A stretch of 46,454 nucleotides of DNA from Streptomyces sp. PR69 (GCF_026420845.1 NZ_JAOWCB010000037.1:1-46454), one strand, 5' to 3'; numbered from the stretch's first letter, positions 8,874-16,612 are shown. Translations and numbers: made by a program. Notes: a model not told the origin generated them from the letters alone.

Positions 8874-9470
8874 TCACTCTCCGCGTGCGGACGGCACATG
8901 CGGCAGCCGCTCCGCGGCGACGACTCCCTCAAGGTAGCCGCGGGCGCGCTCGGTGCGCGGATAGGCCTCCAGCAGCCGCCAGAACCGCGGGCCGTGCCCG
9001 GGCACGAGCAGATGTGCCAGCTCATGGACGAGCACATAGTCGATGACGTACTCGGGCATCCCCTGGAGCCGGTGGGACAGCCGGATGCTGCCTTCCGCGG
9101 GGGTGCAGGAACCCCAGCGGGTGTTCTGGTTGGTCACCCACCGCACGGACGCGGGGCGGGCGCGGCCGTCGAAGTACTGGTCCGACAGCCGTTCCGCGCG
9201 CTCGGCCAGTTCGGCGTCGCCGAGGATGCGTTTGCTCTCCTGGGCGGCCAGCTTGTCCAGCATCACGCCGACCCAGCGCTGCTCCTCGGCCTCGGACATC
9301 CGCGCCGGAATGAGCACGATGGTGCGGTCGCCCTCGCGGTAGGCGGAGACCGTTCTGCTGCGCCGGGTGCTCCTGCGGACCTCGACCGCGCTGGTCCCCG
9401 ATCCGCGGGACGGGCGGCTTGTCGGACTGCGCTGCTGGCTCTTGGCGCTGTGCAGAGGGTCGGCGGGCAC
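8874..9470 (-). CDS. M48-like / YgjP-type (DUF45) metallopeptidase
   Basis: A 198-residue protein with the zinc-binding motif in VLVHELAHLLVPGHGPRFW (HELAH plus a downstream His), typical of the YgjP/SprT-like DUF45 group. NTRWGSCTPAEGSIRLSHRL just upstream is the other family hallmark. The N-terminal 40 residues are Ser/Arg rich and low in complexity, so a start slightly downstream of this GTG cannot be excluded. The Shine-Dalgarno sequence is weak. It is probably a cytoplasmic metalloprotease; the substrate is unknown. It lies 109 nt upstream of the TerD-AIM24 gene on the same strand and is divergent from the ThiF-like gene. Confidence 0.88.
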   Translation of the reverse strand: MPADPLHSAKSQQRSPTSRPSRGSGTSAVEVRRSTRRSRTVSAYREGDRTIVLIPARMSEAEEQRWVGVMLDKLAAQESKRILGDAELAERAERLSDQYFDGRARPASVRWVTNQNTRWGSCTPAEGSIRLSHRLQGMPEYVIDYVLVHELAHLLVPGHGPRFWRLLEAYPRTERARGYLEGVVAAERLPHVPSARGE

Positions 9471-9551
9471 GCCTTGACGTTACCCGCTGCCAGCGGCGGA
9501 AGTCCCGTGTGCGGAACGGTTCAGACTTGATCCACTCCATGTGCGCACGAT

Positions 9552-9582
9552 TTGAACGACTAATGCCCCTCGCCTGTGGATA
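9552..9582 (+). promoter_or_regulatory. Possible promoter for the ThiF-like gene
   Basis: TTGAAC (9552-9557) and TGGATA (9577-9582) are separated by 19 nt, slightly longer than the usual 17-18 for the principal sigma factor. They lie about 90 nt upstream of the ThiF-like start in the AT-richest part of the gap. Pattern match only. Confidence 0.35.
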
Positions 9583-9671
9583 ACTTTTCACACGCTCTGC
9601 CGCGGACGGGCATTCTGCTGACACACGCCGGAGGGGCGGGAAGCAAGGCGATCAAGGCGGGGGACGGAAAT

Positions 9672-10859
9672 ATGCATCCGATGGTCAAGCCTGCGTTGCG
9701 ACGGGCGTGGCGGGAGCGGCAGTCCGTGCAGTTCGGGGTCACACCCGCGCATGCGGTGACGCTCGGTCCGGTGGACACCGCGACCGGTGCCTTTCTGGAG
9801 CTGCTGGACGGCACGCGGGGGCTGTCACTGCTGCGGGAGGAGGCGCGGGCGATGGGCCTGCCCGACGGCCAGGCGGATGCCCTGCTGAGCCGGCTGGCGG
9901 CTGCCGGTCTGCTCGACGACGCCACGGCCGGGGGCGGGCGCGGGGCGGTGGGGCCGCGCCTGGGGGACGGTGCGCTGGAGCGGCTGCGGCCCGATCTGGC
10001 GTCGCTGTCCGTGATCCACCCCGAGCCGGGCGCGGGGATACGGCGGCTGACCGCCCGCCGGGCCATGCGCGTCCAGGTGCGGGGCGCGGGCAGGGTGGGC
10101 GCCACGGTGGCGTCGGTGCTGTCAGCCGCGGGGGTGGGGCGGGTCGAGGTGCTGGACGGCGGATGCGCCGAGCCGTCGGACATCGCGCCCGGAGGACTGC
10201 CGGAGGAGGCGGTGGGCCGGCGCCGGGACGTCTCGGCACGCCAGCTGGTGGGGCGCTGCTCGCCCGGCCGTGCGCCGCGCGGCGCCGGCCCGGGCGTTCC
10301 GGGGGACCGTCCAGGCGCCGCCACGGGCGAACCGGGCCTTGCGCTGATCGTCGTCGCGCCCCGCGACGGGCTGGCGGCCTATGTGCCGGAGCCCGCCGCC
10401 GCGGAGCAGTGGGTCGCCGTCGGCACCCCTCATCTGTATGCGGGTGTGGTGGAGGCCACAGGTGTGGTGGGCCCGCTGGTGCTGCCGGGCGCGACCGCCT
10501 GCGCGGGGTGTCTGGAGCTGGGCAGGGGGCAGCGCGATCCAGGGCGTCCGAGGCTGCTGGCCCAGTGGCGTTCGGGACGCCGCAGGGCTGCGCAGGCCTG
10601 CGATGTCGCGCTGGCCACGGCGGTCGCCGGCCTGGCGGCGGCTCACGCGCTGGCGTTTCTCGACGGGGAGTCGCCGACGAGCATCGGCGCGCGGTGGGAG
10701 ACATCGTTGCCGCTGCTGCAGTGGCGGTCCGAGCGGATCGCGCCGCAGCTCGACTGCGGCTGCAGCGCGGAAGGCAAGAGTGGGGGAGCACACCTCGGGC
10801 GTGAGGTCGCCGCACGACACAATGGCCAAGTAACCGCCGTCAACGGAGCAACGCCGTAG
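9672..10859 (+). CDS. Orphan ThiF/E1-like superfamily protein (TOMM cyclodehydratase-partner-like)
   Basis: A 395-residue protein from the ATG at 9672, with GGGGACGG 5 nt upstream. Residues 1-90 look like a winged-helix module (VDTATGAFLELLDGTRGLSLLREE, then LLSRLAAAGLLDD), comparable to the peptide-clamp/RRE region of azole-peptide cyclodehydratase C proteins. Residues 131-165 carry a nucleotide-binding motif VRGAGRVGATVASVL with Asp162. Four cysteines suit a structural zinc site: C277/C280 (CAGC) and C362/C364 (CGC). The ATP-handling region between the two halves is short and rich in Gly/Pro, so E1-type adenylation is uncertain. No precursor peptide, YcaO or dehydrogenase gene lies nearby, so assigning it to a RiPP pathway would be an over-call. 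The ABC1 gene follows after 40 nt. Confidence 0.82.
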   Translation: MHPMVKPALRRAWRERQSVQFGVTPAHAVTLGPVDTATGAFLELLDGTRGLSLLREEARAMGLPDGQADALLSRLAAAGLLDDATAGGGRGAVGPRLGDGALERLRPDLASLSVIHPEPGAGIRRLTARRAMRVQVRGAGRVGATVASVLSAAGVGRVEVLDGGCAEPSDIAPGGLPEEAVGRRRDVSARQLVGRCSPGRAPRGAGPGVPGDRPGAATGEPGLALIVVAPRDGLAAYVPEPAAAEQWVAVGTPHLYAGVVEATGVVGPLVLPGATACAGCLELGRGQRDPGRPRLLAQWRSGRRRAAQACDVALATAVAGLAAAHALAFLDGESPTSIGARWETSLPLLQWRSERIAPQLDCGCSAEGKSGGAHLGREVAARHNGQVTAVNGATP

Positions 10860-10899
10860 GGCATATGCGGCGCAGGCTGTCTGGGATTTGGAGGGGCGT

Positions 10900-12276
10900 A
10901 TGTCTGATCTTCCCCGGAAGGCGGTCACCCGGACCGCCAAGCTGGCCGCGCTGCCCTTGGGTTTCGCCGGGCGGGCGACATGGGGGCTGGGCAGGCGGAT
11001 CGGCGGCAAGTCGGCGGAGATCGTCGCACGCGAGCTGCAACAGCGCACGGCGGAGCAGCTGTTCAAGGTCCTCGGCGAACTCAAGGGGGGTGCGATGAAG
11101 TTCGGCCAGGCTATGTCGGTGTTCGAGTCGGCCCTGCCGGAGGAGCTGGCGGGTCCTTACCGTGCCTCCCTGACGAAGCTTCAGGACGCCGCGCCTCCGA
11201 TGCCGACGCGCACCGTGCACACGGTCCTTGAGGAGCGGCTCGGCGAGGAGTGGCGGGAGCTGTTCCTCAGCTTCGAGGACAAGCCGGCGGCTTCCGCGTC
11301 GATAGGCCAGGTCCACCGCGCCGTCTGGCACGACGGCCGGGAGGTCGCGGTGAAGGTGCAGTACCCGGGGGCGGGTGAGGCGCTGCTGTCCGATCTGAGC
11401 CAGCTCAGCCGCTTCGCCCGGCTGCTGGGGCCGCTGATTCCGGGCATGGACATCAAGCCGCTGATCGCCGAGCTTCGCGACCGGGTCACCGAGGAGCTGG
11501 ACTATGAACTGGAGGCGCAGGCGCAGCGGGAGCACGCCGCGACGTTCGCGGACGATCCGGATGTGCTGGTCCCGGATGTGGTGCACCAGTGCGACCAGGT
11601 GCTGGTCACGGAGTGGATCGACGGCATACCGCTGGCCGAGGTGATCGCCGGCGGCACCCCGGCCCAGCGGGACCGTGCGGGTCAGCTCCTCGCCCGCTTC
11701 CTCTTCTCGGGCCCGGCGCGTACGGGACTGCTGCACGCGGACCCCCACCCCGGCAACTTCCGGCTTCTGCCCACGCAAGGCGGCAGCGAGGGCTGGCAGC
11801 TGGGAGTGCTCGACTTCGGCACCGTGGACCGGCTGCCCGGGGGTCTGCCCCAGCCGATCGGCGAGTGTCTCCGTATGACGCTGGAGGGCGAGGCCGAGGA
11901 GGTCTATGCCCTGCTGTGCGAGGAGGGTTTCGTCAAGGACTCCATCGATCTCGACCCGGACGCGGTGCTGGACTATCTGCTGCCGATCATCGAGCCCGCG
12001 CAGGCGGAGGAGTTCACCTTCAGCCGCGCCTGGATGCGCACCCAGGCGGCCCGGATAGCCGATGTCCGCTCCCCCGCGTATCAGCTCGGCAAGCAGCTCA
12101 ATCTGCCGCCGGCGTATCTGCTGATCCATCGGGTCACCCTGAGCACGATCGGCGTGCTCTGCCAGCTGAACGCGACGGTCCGCCTCCGGGACGAACTGGA
12201 GTCCTGGGTCCCGGGCTTCGTTGCGCCCGCGCCGGTCGAAGCCCCTGCCGCTCCGGTGGCCGAGGCGCAGGCCTGA
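10900..12276 (+). CDS. ABC1/UbiB (AarF-type) atypical kinase-like protein
   Basis: A 458-residue protein; ATG at 10900 with GGAGGGG directly upstream (a TTG 12 nt earlier would consume the Shine-Dalgarno sequence). All UbiB-family hallmarks are visible: the KxGQ element in GGAMKFGQAMSVFESALPEE, the Ala/Ser-rich loop PAASASIGQVHRA, the lysine in EVAVKVQYPG, the HADPHPGNF catalytic loop and LDFGT. Bacterial members support isoprenoid-quinone biosynthesis or lipid handling through ATPase activity rather than protein phosphorylation. Streptomyces makes menaquinone, so the exact role here is open. Only 40 nt separate it from the upstream ThiF-like gene, suggesting co-transcription. Confidence 0.93.
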   Translation: MSDLPRKAVTRTAKLAALPLGFAGRATWGLGRRIGGKSAEIVARELQQRTAEQLFKVLGELKGGAMKFGQAMSVFESALPEELAGPYRASLTKLQDAAPPMPTRTVHTVLEERLGEEWRELFLSFEDKPAASASIGQVHRAVWHDGREVAVKVQYPGAGEALLSDLSQLSRFARLLGPLIPGMDIKPLIAELRDRVTEELDYELEAQAQREHAATFADDPDVLVPDVVHQCDQVLVTEWIDGIPLAEVIAGGTPAQRDRAGQLLARFLFSGPARTGLLHADPHPGNFRLLPTQGGSEGWQLGVLDFGTVDRLPGGLPQPIGECLRMTLEGEAEEVYALLCEEGFVKDSIDLDPDAVLDYLLPIIEPAQAEEFTFSRAWMRTQAARIADVRSPAYQLGKQLNLPPAYLLIHRVTLSTIGVLCQLNATVRLRDELESWVPGFVAPAPVEAPAAPVAEAQA

Positions 12277-12304
12277 CGCCGGCGGGCGCGGCAGTCCCGG
12301 TGGG

Positions 12305-12523
12305 TCACCACCAGGCGGAGTCGAGGCGTCCCTCAATGGATCTGATGTTGGCCCGGGCACAGTCATCGCAGAAGTAGTGGCGGACGCCGTTCTCCACGGA
12401 ACAGGTCCAGGTCGGGGGTGTGTCCTCGGCGCGCTTGCCGCAGCGGGAGCAGACGACGGGCCCGGTGTCCTGTCGAGCGGGGTCGGGTCTTGCGGGGTCA
12501 GGAGGCTGGTGCTGGTCCACCAC
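12305..12523 (-). CDS. Small zinc-ribbon protein, function unknown
   Basis: A 72-residue protein with two CxxC knuckles, CSRCGKRAEDTPPTWTC and YFCDDCARANIRSIEGRLD, and an N-terminal disordered Asp/Pro/Arg-rich tail. The spacing and the Trp-rich end (SAWW) suggest a single zinc ribbon. It converges on the ABC1 gene with a 28-nt gap, and its own upstream side faces the terminator at 12567-12600. No named function is known to me. Confidence 0.75.
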   Translation of the reverse strand: MVDQHQPPDPARPDPARQDTGPVVCSRCGKRAEDTPPTWTCSVENGVRHYFCDDCARANIRSIEGRLDSAWW

Positions 12524-12566
12524 GTGACGATAACTCCGCGGGCGGCCGGGCGCGGGAACAACGCAC

Positions 12567-12600
12567 CGCGGGGGCCGGTCCGTTCGGACCGGCCCCCGCG
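12567..12600. terminator. Terminator after the wblC-side transcription unit
   Basis: An inverted repeat of 15 bp (12567-12581 with 12586-12600) around a GTTC loop, between the small basic gene (stop at 12631) and the zinc-ribbon gene. It probably ends leftward transcription from wblC. Confidence 0.82.
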
Positions 12601-12630
12601 AAGGTTCTCAGACGGTCAGCCGCCGGCGGT

Positions 12631-12801
12631 TCAGCTCATGATCGCCAGGGCCAGCGCACGGCGGGCGCGCATGGAGACACGCTCGGCGCGGCGCTGCATC
12701 CGGCGCGCGGCGGCCAGGCGTACGGCCTGACGGTCGCGGTCGGCCTCCCGCAGGCGCTCGTGCATATGCGCACGGGCCAGGGCTTCTGGGATGAGTTGCA
12801 T
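12631..12801 (-). CDS. Small basic helical protein downstream of wblC
   Basis: A 56-residue Arg/Ala-rich protein starting MQLIPEALARAHMHERL and continuing as one long predicted helix (READRDRQAVRLAAARRMQR). The chosen ATG at 12801 has AGGA 8-9 nt upstream. An alternative in-frame ATG at 12894 would add 31 residues (MTSSTSEPARSATQNF) but has only a weak AGCAGG. It follows wblC by 164 nt on the same strand with no terminator seen between, so it may share wblC's antibiotic-responsive transcription. No family recognised. Its charge pattern would suit nucleic-acid or ribosome association (inference). Confidence 0.62.
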   Translation of the reverse strand: MQLIPEALARAHMHERLREADRDRQAVRLAAARRMQRRAERVSMRARRALALAIMS

Positions 12802-12965
12802 TTCACGGGTCCTGTTCTGGCGCGAGGTGTTCGCACCGATGGTGTTGAAGTTCTGGGTCGCGGAGCGCGCGGGCTCGCTGGTGGAAGAGGTCATGAGGGC
12901 CTGCTTCTGAGGGTTGTGCGTGAGGGGGCGATCGATCGTTCCGATGGCGTTCATGCCGTTGGCGT

Positions 12966-13343
12966 TCATGCCGTGACCGGGTTCTTGCGCGGACGGCCAC
13001 GCGGACGCTTGCGGGCGACGACCACACCCTGAACGAAGAGCTCTCCGCCCCAGACGCCCCACGGCTCACGCCGCTCCTTGGCGCCCGCGAGGCAGGCCTC
13101 CATCAGCGGGCAGGTGCGGCAGAGGGACTTGGCGTACTCGACGTCTGCCGGCGACTCGGCGAAGAAGACTTCCGGGTCGTAGGAACGGCAGGGGACGGGC
13201 TCGCCGAGGTTCTCGATGGCGTCGTCGAGTGCGGTGAGCGCCGTGAGCGCGGTGAGCGGAGACAAGGTGGAGTCCTCCGTGGGGACGGGCGGGGGGACGG
13301 TCTTGGCGGGCGGTACGGACGCGGCGTGCGCTTCGAGTTGCAC
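12966..13343 (-). CDS. wblC: WhiB-like iron-sulfur transcription factor WblC (WhiB7)
   Basis: A 125-residue WhiB-family protein from a GTG at 13343, with GAGGAAC about 10 nt upstream. The four Fe-S ligands are C52, C75, C78 and C84 (SLCRTCPLMEAC). The GVWGGE turn that contacts sigma region 4 follows, and the C-terminus has the AT-hook RKRPRGRPRKNP, which distinguishes WhiB7/WblC from other Wbl proteins. Established knowledge: WhiB7 binds the principal sigma factor and AT-rich DNA just upstream of the -35 and activates intrinsic resistance to ribosome-targeting antibiotics, including its own gene. The N-terminal 50 residues are variable, with a TALTALTAL repeat. The gene is preceded by a long leader with an upstream ORF and a terminator (described separately). 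Confidence 0.95.
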   Translation of the reverse strand: MQLEAHAASVPPAKTVPPPVPTEDSTLSPLTALTALTALDDAIENLGEPVPCRSYDPEVFFAESPADVEYAKSLCRTCPLMEACLAGAKERREPWGVWGGELFVQGVVVARKRPRGRPRKNPVTA

Positions 13344-13458
13344 GGTGGTGTCGTTCCTCGTCTGGTCGGCCCGGCCGGTTGGCCGGGGGGAGGCTGGTAC
13401 CGGGTGCTTCTTGTCCCGAGGCCCCTTCGCTCCGCTCTCCCCGTTCGGGGAAAACAGA

Positions 13459-13493
13459 AGGGCCGCGGATCCCGGGTGGGGTTCCGCGGCCCT
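13459..13493 (-). terminator. Intrinsic terminator (attenuator) in the wblC leader
   Basis: Read leftward, an 11-bp stem AGGGCCGCGGA / TCCGCGGCCCT (13483-13493 with 13459-13469) is followed by a T-rich run (TTCTGTTTT). It is one of the few hairpins here with a real U-tract. It lies 23 nt beyond the upstream ORF's stop and 115 nt before the wblC start. A second short hairpin (CCCCG-TT-CGGGG, 13439-13450) follows. Confidence 0.85.
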
Positions 13494-13516
13494 GAAGGCG
13501 CCGGCCTGAGTCTCAG

Positions 13517-13837
13517 TCAGGCTGGATCACTCCAGGGTTCGAGCCCACGGAAGGCCCACATCGTGTGGTGCTGCGTCTGGTTCGTCTCGGCACTGGCCGC
13601 TGCGATGGCATAGGCCTGGGCCTGCGCCGCCGCTACTCCTGCTTCCAGTGCCTTGGTCGGTCGCTCATTGCGCTCCCGGACGGGGAGGCCGCCCAGGCCG
13701 GACACGGGAAGCACGGCAAAGCCGCCGGACATACGGGTGCCGGAGAACGCGAAGGAGAGGCCGAGCGAGCACACGGAGACGACCGAGCAATCGGTCATTT
13801 TGGCGGTGCTGACGGTGCTGGTCTTGATGCTGATCAC
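13517..13837 (-). CDS. Upstream ORF in the wblC leader (probable regulatory translation unit)
   Basis: An ORF of 106 codons from a GTG at 13837 with a perfect AGGAGG 8 nt upstream, one of the best ribosome binding sites in the window. The product starts MISIKTSTVSTAKMTDCSVV and ends in HHTMWAFRGLEPWSDPA. It has no recognisable domain, and its composition (Ser/Thr/Gly, then an Ala/Gln stretch) is unlike a typical enzyme. Its position between the wblC promoter and the leader terminator fits the established scheme for whiB7/wblC genes, in which translation of a leader ORF is sensed and slowed ribosomes permit read-through into the regulator. The peptide may itself be dispensable. Evidence of translation is the Shine-Dalgarno sequence only. 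Confidence 0.75.
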   Translation of the reverse strand: MISIKTSTVSTAKMTDCSVVSVCSLGLSFAFSGTRMSGGFAVLPVSGLGGLPVRERNERPTKALEAGVAAAQAQAYAIAAASAETNQTQHHTMWAFRGLEPWSDPA

Positions 13838-13948
13838 TTCAATCGCCTCCTCTCGGCGTCTCGGGACCGGCCGGGGCCGGTCGCAACTATTCGGATAAGT
13901 ACAGCACGGAAGCAGCGCTTCAGAGAAGTCGCTGTTTCCGTGGTTAAG

Positions 13949-13988
13949 AACCTATGGGGACGGCTGGGGCGTGCGCAAACTATTTTTT
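13949..13988 (-). promoter_or_regulatory. wblC promoter with adjacent AT-rich WblC box
   Basis: Read leftward, TTGCGC (-35, 13973-13978) and TAGGTT (-10, 13949-13954) are 18 nt apart, a good principal-sigma match. Directly upstream of the -35 is an AT-rich run, AAAAAATAGT (13979-13988), exceptional in this GC-rich DNA. WhiB7-type activators bind exactly such a site with their AT-hook, so this is the expected autoregulatory element. Transcription would start near 13942, giving a leader of about 600 nt. Confidence 0.8.
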
Positions 13989-14001
13989 CGACGAGTTTGC
14001 A

Positions 14002-16173
14002 TCAGTCCTCCTCGTCGCCTCCCCCAACCTCCTGGCCTGCGCAGATGGCCAGCACATCGGCGCCGAAGCGTTCCAGCTTGCGGCCGCCGACTCCGGAGAT
14101 GGCGGCGAGCTCGCCCTCGCTGCCGGGGGTGGCCTCGGCGATCGCCATCAGCGTCTTGTCGGTGAAGACGCAATAGGCGGGCTGGCCCAGCGCCCTGGCC
14201 TGGTCCGAGCGCCACTCGCGAAGCCGCTCGTACAGCGCCTCGTCCATGTCGGAGGGGCAGTCCTCACAGCGCATCAGCTTCATCTCACCGGCGTCGGTGA
14301 GCGTCTTGCCGCAGACGCGGCACAGCACCGGGCCCCGGCGCTTACGGCGGCCGCCGCCGCGCTCGATGCCGCCCGCGCCGCCGGCGCTTCGTGTGCCGGG
14401 GGCCGTGGAGCCGGGCCGCAGCCCGTTCAGAAACCGGGTGGGGCGGCGACCCGCACGGCCTCCCGGCGAACGGGACAGCGCCCAGGAAAGGGACAGATGC
14501 AGCCGGGCGCGGGTGACGCCGACGTACAGCAGCCGGCGCTCCTCCTCCACCTGTTCGTCCGTCTTGGCGTAGGTGATCGGCATCATGCCCTCGGTGAGGC
14601 CGACGAGGAACACCGCGTCCCACTCCAGGCCCTTCGCGGAGTGGAGCGAGGCGAGGGTGACGCCCTGGACGGTGGGCGCATGCTGGGCGGCGGCCCGCTC
14701 GTCCAGCTCGGCGACCAGATCGGCGAGGGACGCCTCCGGCCTGGCCCGGGCGAAGTCCTCGGCGAGGCGGACGAGCGCGGCCAGCGACTCCCAGCGGTCG
14801 CGCACGGCCCCGGAGCCCGCGGGCGGCTCAGGGGTCCAGCCCTTGGTGGAGAGCACCGCACGGACCTGGGAGGGCAGATCCTCCGCGTCGTCGAGCAGGG
14901 AGTCGTTCCCGCCCGCACGGGCCGCTCCGCGCAGCGCGACGCCGGCTTCGCGCACCTCCTGCCGCTCGAAGAAGCGCTCGGCCCCGCGCAGCTGGTAGGG
15001 CACGCCCGCGTCGGCGAGAGCCTGCTCATAGACCTCCGACTGGGCGTTGACCCGGTAGAGCACGGCGATCTCTCCGGCCGGAACGCCTGCCGCGATCAGA
15101 TCGCGGATGCGGCGAGCGGTGCCCTCGGCCTCGGCCGGCTCGTCCGCGTACTCGGTGTAGACGGGCTCCGGGCCGGGGTCGCGCTGGGAGATCAGCTCCA
15201 GCCGGTGCTCCGCTGCGCGGCCGCGGGCCTGGCCGAGCAGCCCGTTGGCGAGATGGACCACCTGGGGGGTGGAGCGGTAGTCGCGGACCAGCTTGACGAC
15301 GGTGGCGTCGGGGTGGCGGGTGCGGAAGTTCAGCAGATGGTCGGGGGTGGCCCCGGTGAAGGAGTAGATCGTCTGGCTGGCGTCGCCGACGACGCAGAGG
15401 CTGTCGCGGTCGCCGAGCCACAGTTCGAGCAGCCGCTGCTGGAGGGGGCTGACGTCCTGGTACTCGTCCACGACGAAGTGCTGGTACTGGCGGCGGATCT
15501 GATCAGCGATGTCGTGCCGGTCCTGGAGGATGCCGACGGTGAGCAGCAGCACATCCTCGAAGTCGATCACCGAGCGGTCGCGCTTGAGCTGCTCGTAGAC
15601 GCCGTAGATCTGGCTGATTTCCGCCGTGTCGCGCGGGGCGTCGCGGTGGGACTTGGCGACCGCGGCGGGATAGTCGGCGGGCACGGTCTGGGTGACCTTC
15701 GCCCATTCGATCTCACCGGTGACGTCCCGCAGCTCATTGCGGTCCAGCCGGACGCGGCAGCGGGCGGCGGACTCCGCGACGAGCTGGATCTTGCGCTCCA
15801 GCAGCCGGGGCAGCTCGCCTCCGACCGCTCTCGGCCAGAAGTACTGAAGCTGGCGCAGCGCGGCTGAGTGGAAGGTGCGGGCCTGGACTCCGCCCGCGCC
15901 GAGCTGCCGCAGCCTGCCCCGCATCTCACCCGCGGCCCGGTTGGTAAACGTGACGGCGAGGACGCTGGCGGGCGGGAGTATCCCGGCGCGCACCCCATAG
16001 GCGATGCGGTGGGTGATCGCGCGCGTCTTGCCCGTGCCGGCGCCGGCCAGCACGCACACCGGGCCGTGCAGTGCCGTGGCGACCTCGCGCTGCTCGGGGT
16101 CGAGCCCGTCGAGCACCGCGTCGGCCGACTCGGGGACCTGCGGGAAGTGGGAGAGGTGCGTTGCAGCTGTCAC
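14002..16173 (-). CDS. uvrD2: ATP-dependent DNA helicase UvrD2 with zinc knuckle and HRDC domain
   Basis: A 723-residue superfamily 1 helicase. The Walker A is AGAGTGKT (residues 43-50), motif II is in VVDEYQDVSPLQQ, motif III is GDASQTIYSFTGA and motif VI is LYVGVTRAR. After the motor comes a tetracysteine element (CRVCGK then CEDCPSD) and a C-terminal HRDC domain (about residues 645-715, ALGQPAYCVFTDKTLMAIAE). This layout is that of mycobacterial UvrD2, a 3'-5' helicase where the tetracysteine module is needed for activity. It is transcribed away from mrx1 across a 196-nt gap. The C-terminus lies only 14 nt from the AT-rich box of the wblC promoter. Confidence 0.94.
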   Translation of the reverse strand: MTAATHLSHFPQVPESADAVLDGLDPEQREVATALHGPVCVLAGAGTGKTRAITHRIAYGVRAGILPPASVLAVTFTNRAAGEMRGRLRQLGAGGVQARTFHSAALRQLQYFWPRAVGGELPRLLERKIQLVAESAARCRVRLDRNELRDVTGEIEWAKVTQTVPADYPAAVAKSHRDAPRDTAEISQIYGVYEQLKRDRSVIDFEDVLLLTVGILQDRHDIADQIRRQYQHFVVDEYQDVSPLQQRLLELWLGDRDSLCVVGDASQTIYSFTGATPDHLLNFRTRHPDATVVKLVRDYRSTPQVVHLANGLLGQARGRAAEHRLELISQRDPGPEPVYTEYADEPAEAEGTARRIRDLIAAGVPAGEIAVLYRVNAQSEVYEQALADAGVPYQLRGAERFFERQEVREAGVALRGAARAGGNDSLLDDAEDLPSQVRAVLSTKGWTPEPPAGSGAVRDRWESLAALVRLAEDFARARPEASLADLVAELDERAAAQHAPTVQGVTLASLHSAKGLEWDAVFLVGLTEGMMPITYAKTDEQVEEERRLLYVGVTRARLHLSLSWALSRSPGGRAGRRPTRFLNGLRPGSTAPGTRSAGGAGGIERGGGRRKRRGPVLCRVCGKTLTDAGEMKLMRCEDCPSDMDEALYERLREWRSDQARALGQPAYCVFTDKTLMAIAEATPGSEGELAAISGVGGRKLERFGADVLAICAGQEVGGGDEED

Positions 16174-16248
16174 CCCGCCATGCTGCCAGGTCCGTGGAGG
16201 CGGATGGGGCAGTTGTCCACAGCCGTGGGAGCGCAGTCGTACGAATAC

Positions 16249-16275
16249 GGGAATGGCGGCCGGGTCCCGTACGTT
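16249..16275 (+). promoter_or_regulatory. Sigma-R (thiol-oxidative stress) type promoter for mrx1
   Basis: GGGAAT (16249-16254) and GTT (16273-16275) are separated by exactly 18 nt, an exact match to the sigma-R consensus GGGAAT-N18-GTT. It is 95 nt upstream of the mycoredoxin start and in the right direction. Redox genes of this kind are typical sigma-R targets in Streptomyces. Confidence 0.85.
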
Positions 16276-16369
16276 CTACGCGGGGAAACGAATCCCCGGG
16301 ATACCCCCGTGGGGTTGCCGGCCGAGCCTGGTCCGGCTCCCGGACCGACCGTGAGGAAAGCGAGAGACG

Positions 16370-16612
16370 ATGCTGGGGACTGTGACGATGTACAGCACCA
16401 CGTGGTGCGGCTACTGCCGCCGGCTGAAGAGCCAGATGGACCGCGAGGGCATCGCGTACACCGAGATCAACATCGAGCAGGACCCGGCGTCGGCGGCCTT
16501 CGTCGAGAAGGCCAACGGCGGAAATCAGACCGTGCCGACTGTCCTCTTCGAGGACGGTTCGACGCTGACGAACCCCTCGCTGGCCCAGGTCAAGCAGAAG
16601 ATCGGCGCCTGA
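16370..16612 (+). CDS. mrx1: Mycoredoxin (glutaredoxin-like, mycothiol-dependent)
   Basis: An 80-residue glutaredoxin-fold protein with the redox motif WCGYC (Cys13, Cys16), the cis-Pro segment TVPTVLFEDGST and a C-terminal helix. Mycoredoxins reduce protein-mycothiol mixed disulfides in actinobacteria, the counterpart of glutaredoxin in glutathione users. The length and MYSTTWCGYCRRLK start match Mrx1. The start ATG has GAGAG upstream. It is monocistronic: a sigma-R-type promoter lies upstream and a hairpin spans its stop codon. Confidence 0.92.
   Translation: MLGTVTMYSTTWCGYCRRLKSQMDREGIAYTEINIEQDPASAAFVEKANGGNQTVPTVLFEDGSTLTNPSLAQVKQKIGA

Noticed and set aside
9672..12276. RiPP (azole/TOMM) biosynthetic cluster
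   Set aside because: There is no precursor peptide, YcaO or dehydrogenase gene; only one ThiF-like protein is present.
13954..15867. A 637-residue rightward open frame over uvrD2
   Set aside because: Antisense shadow of a helicase with complete motifs; no recognisable domain.
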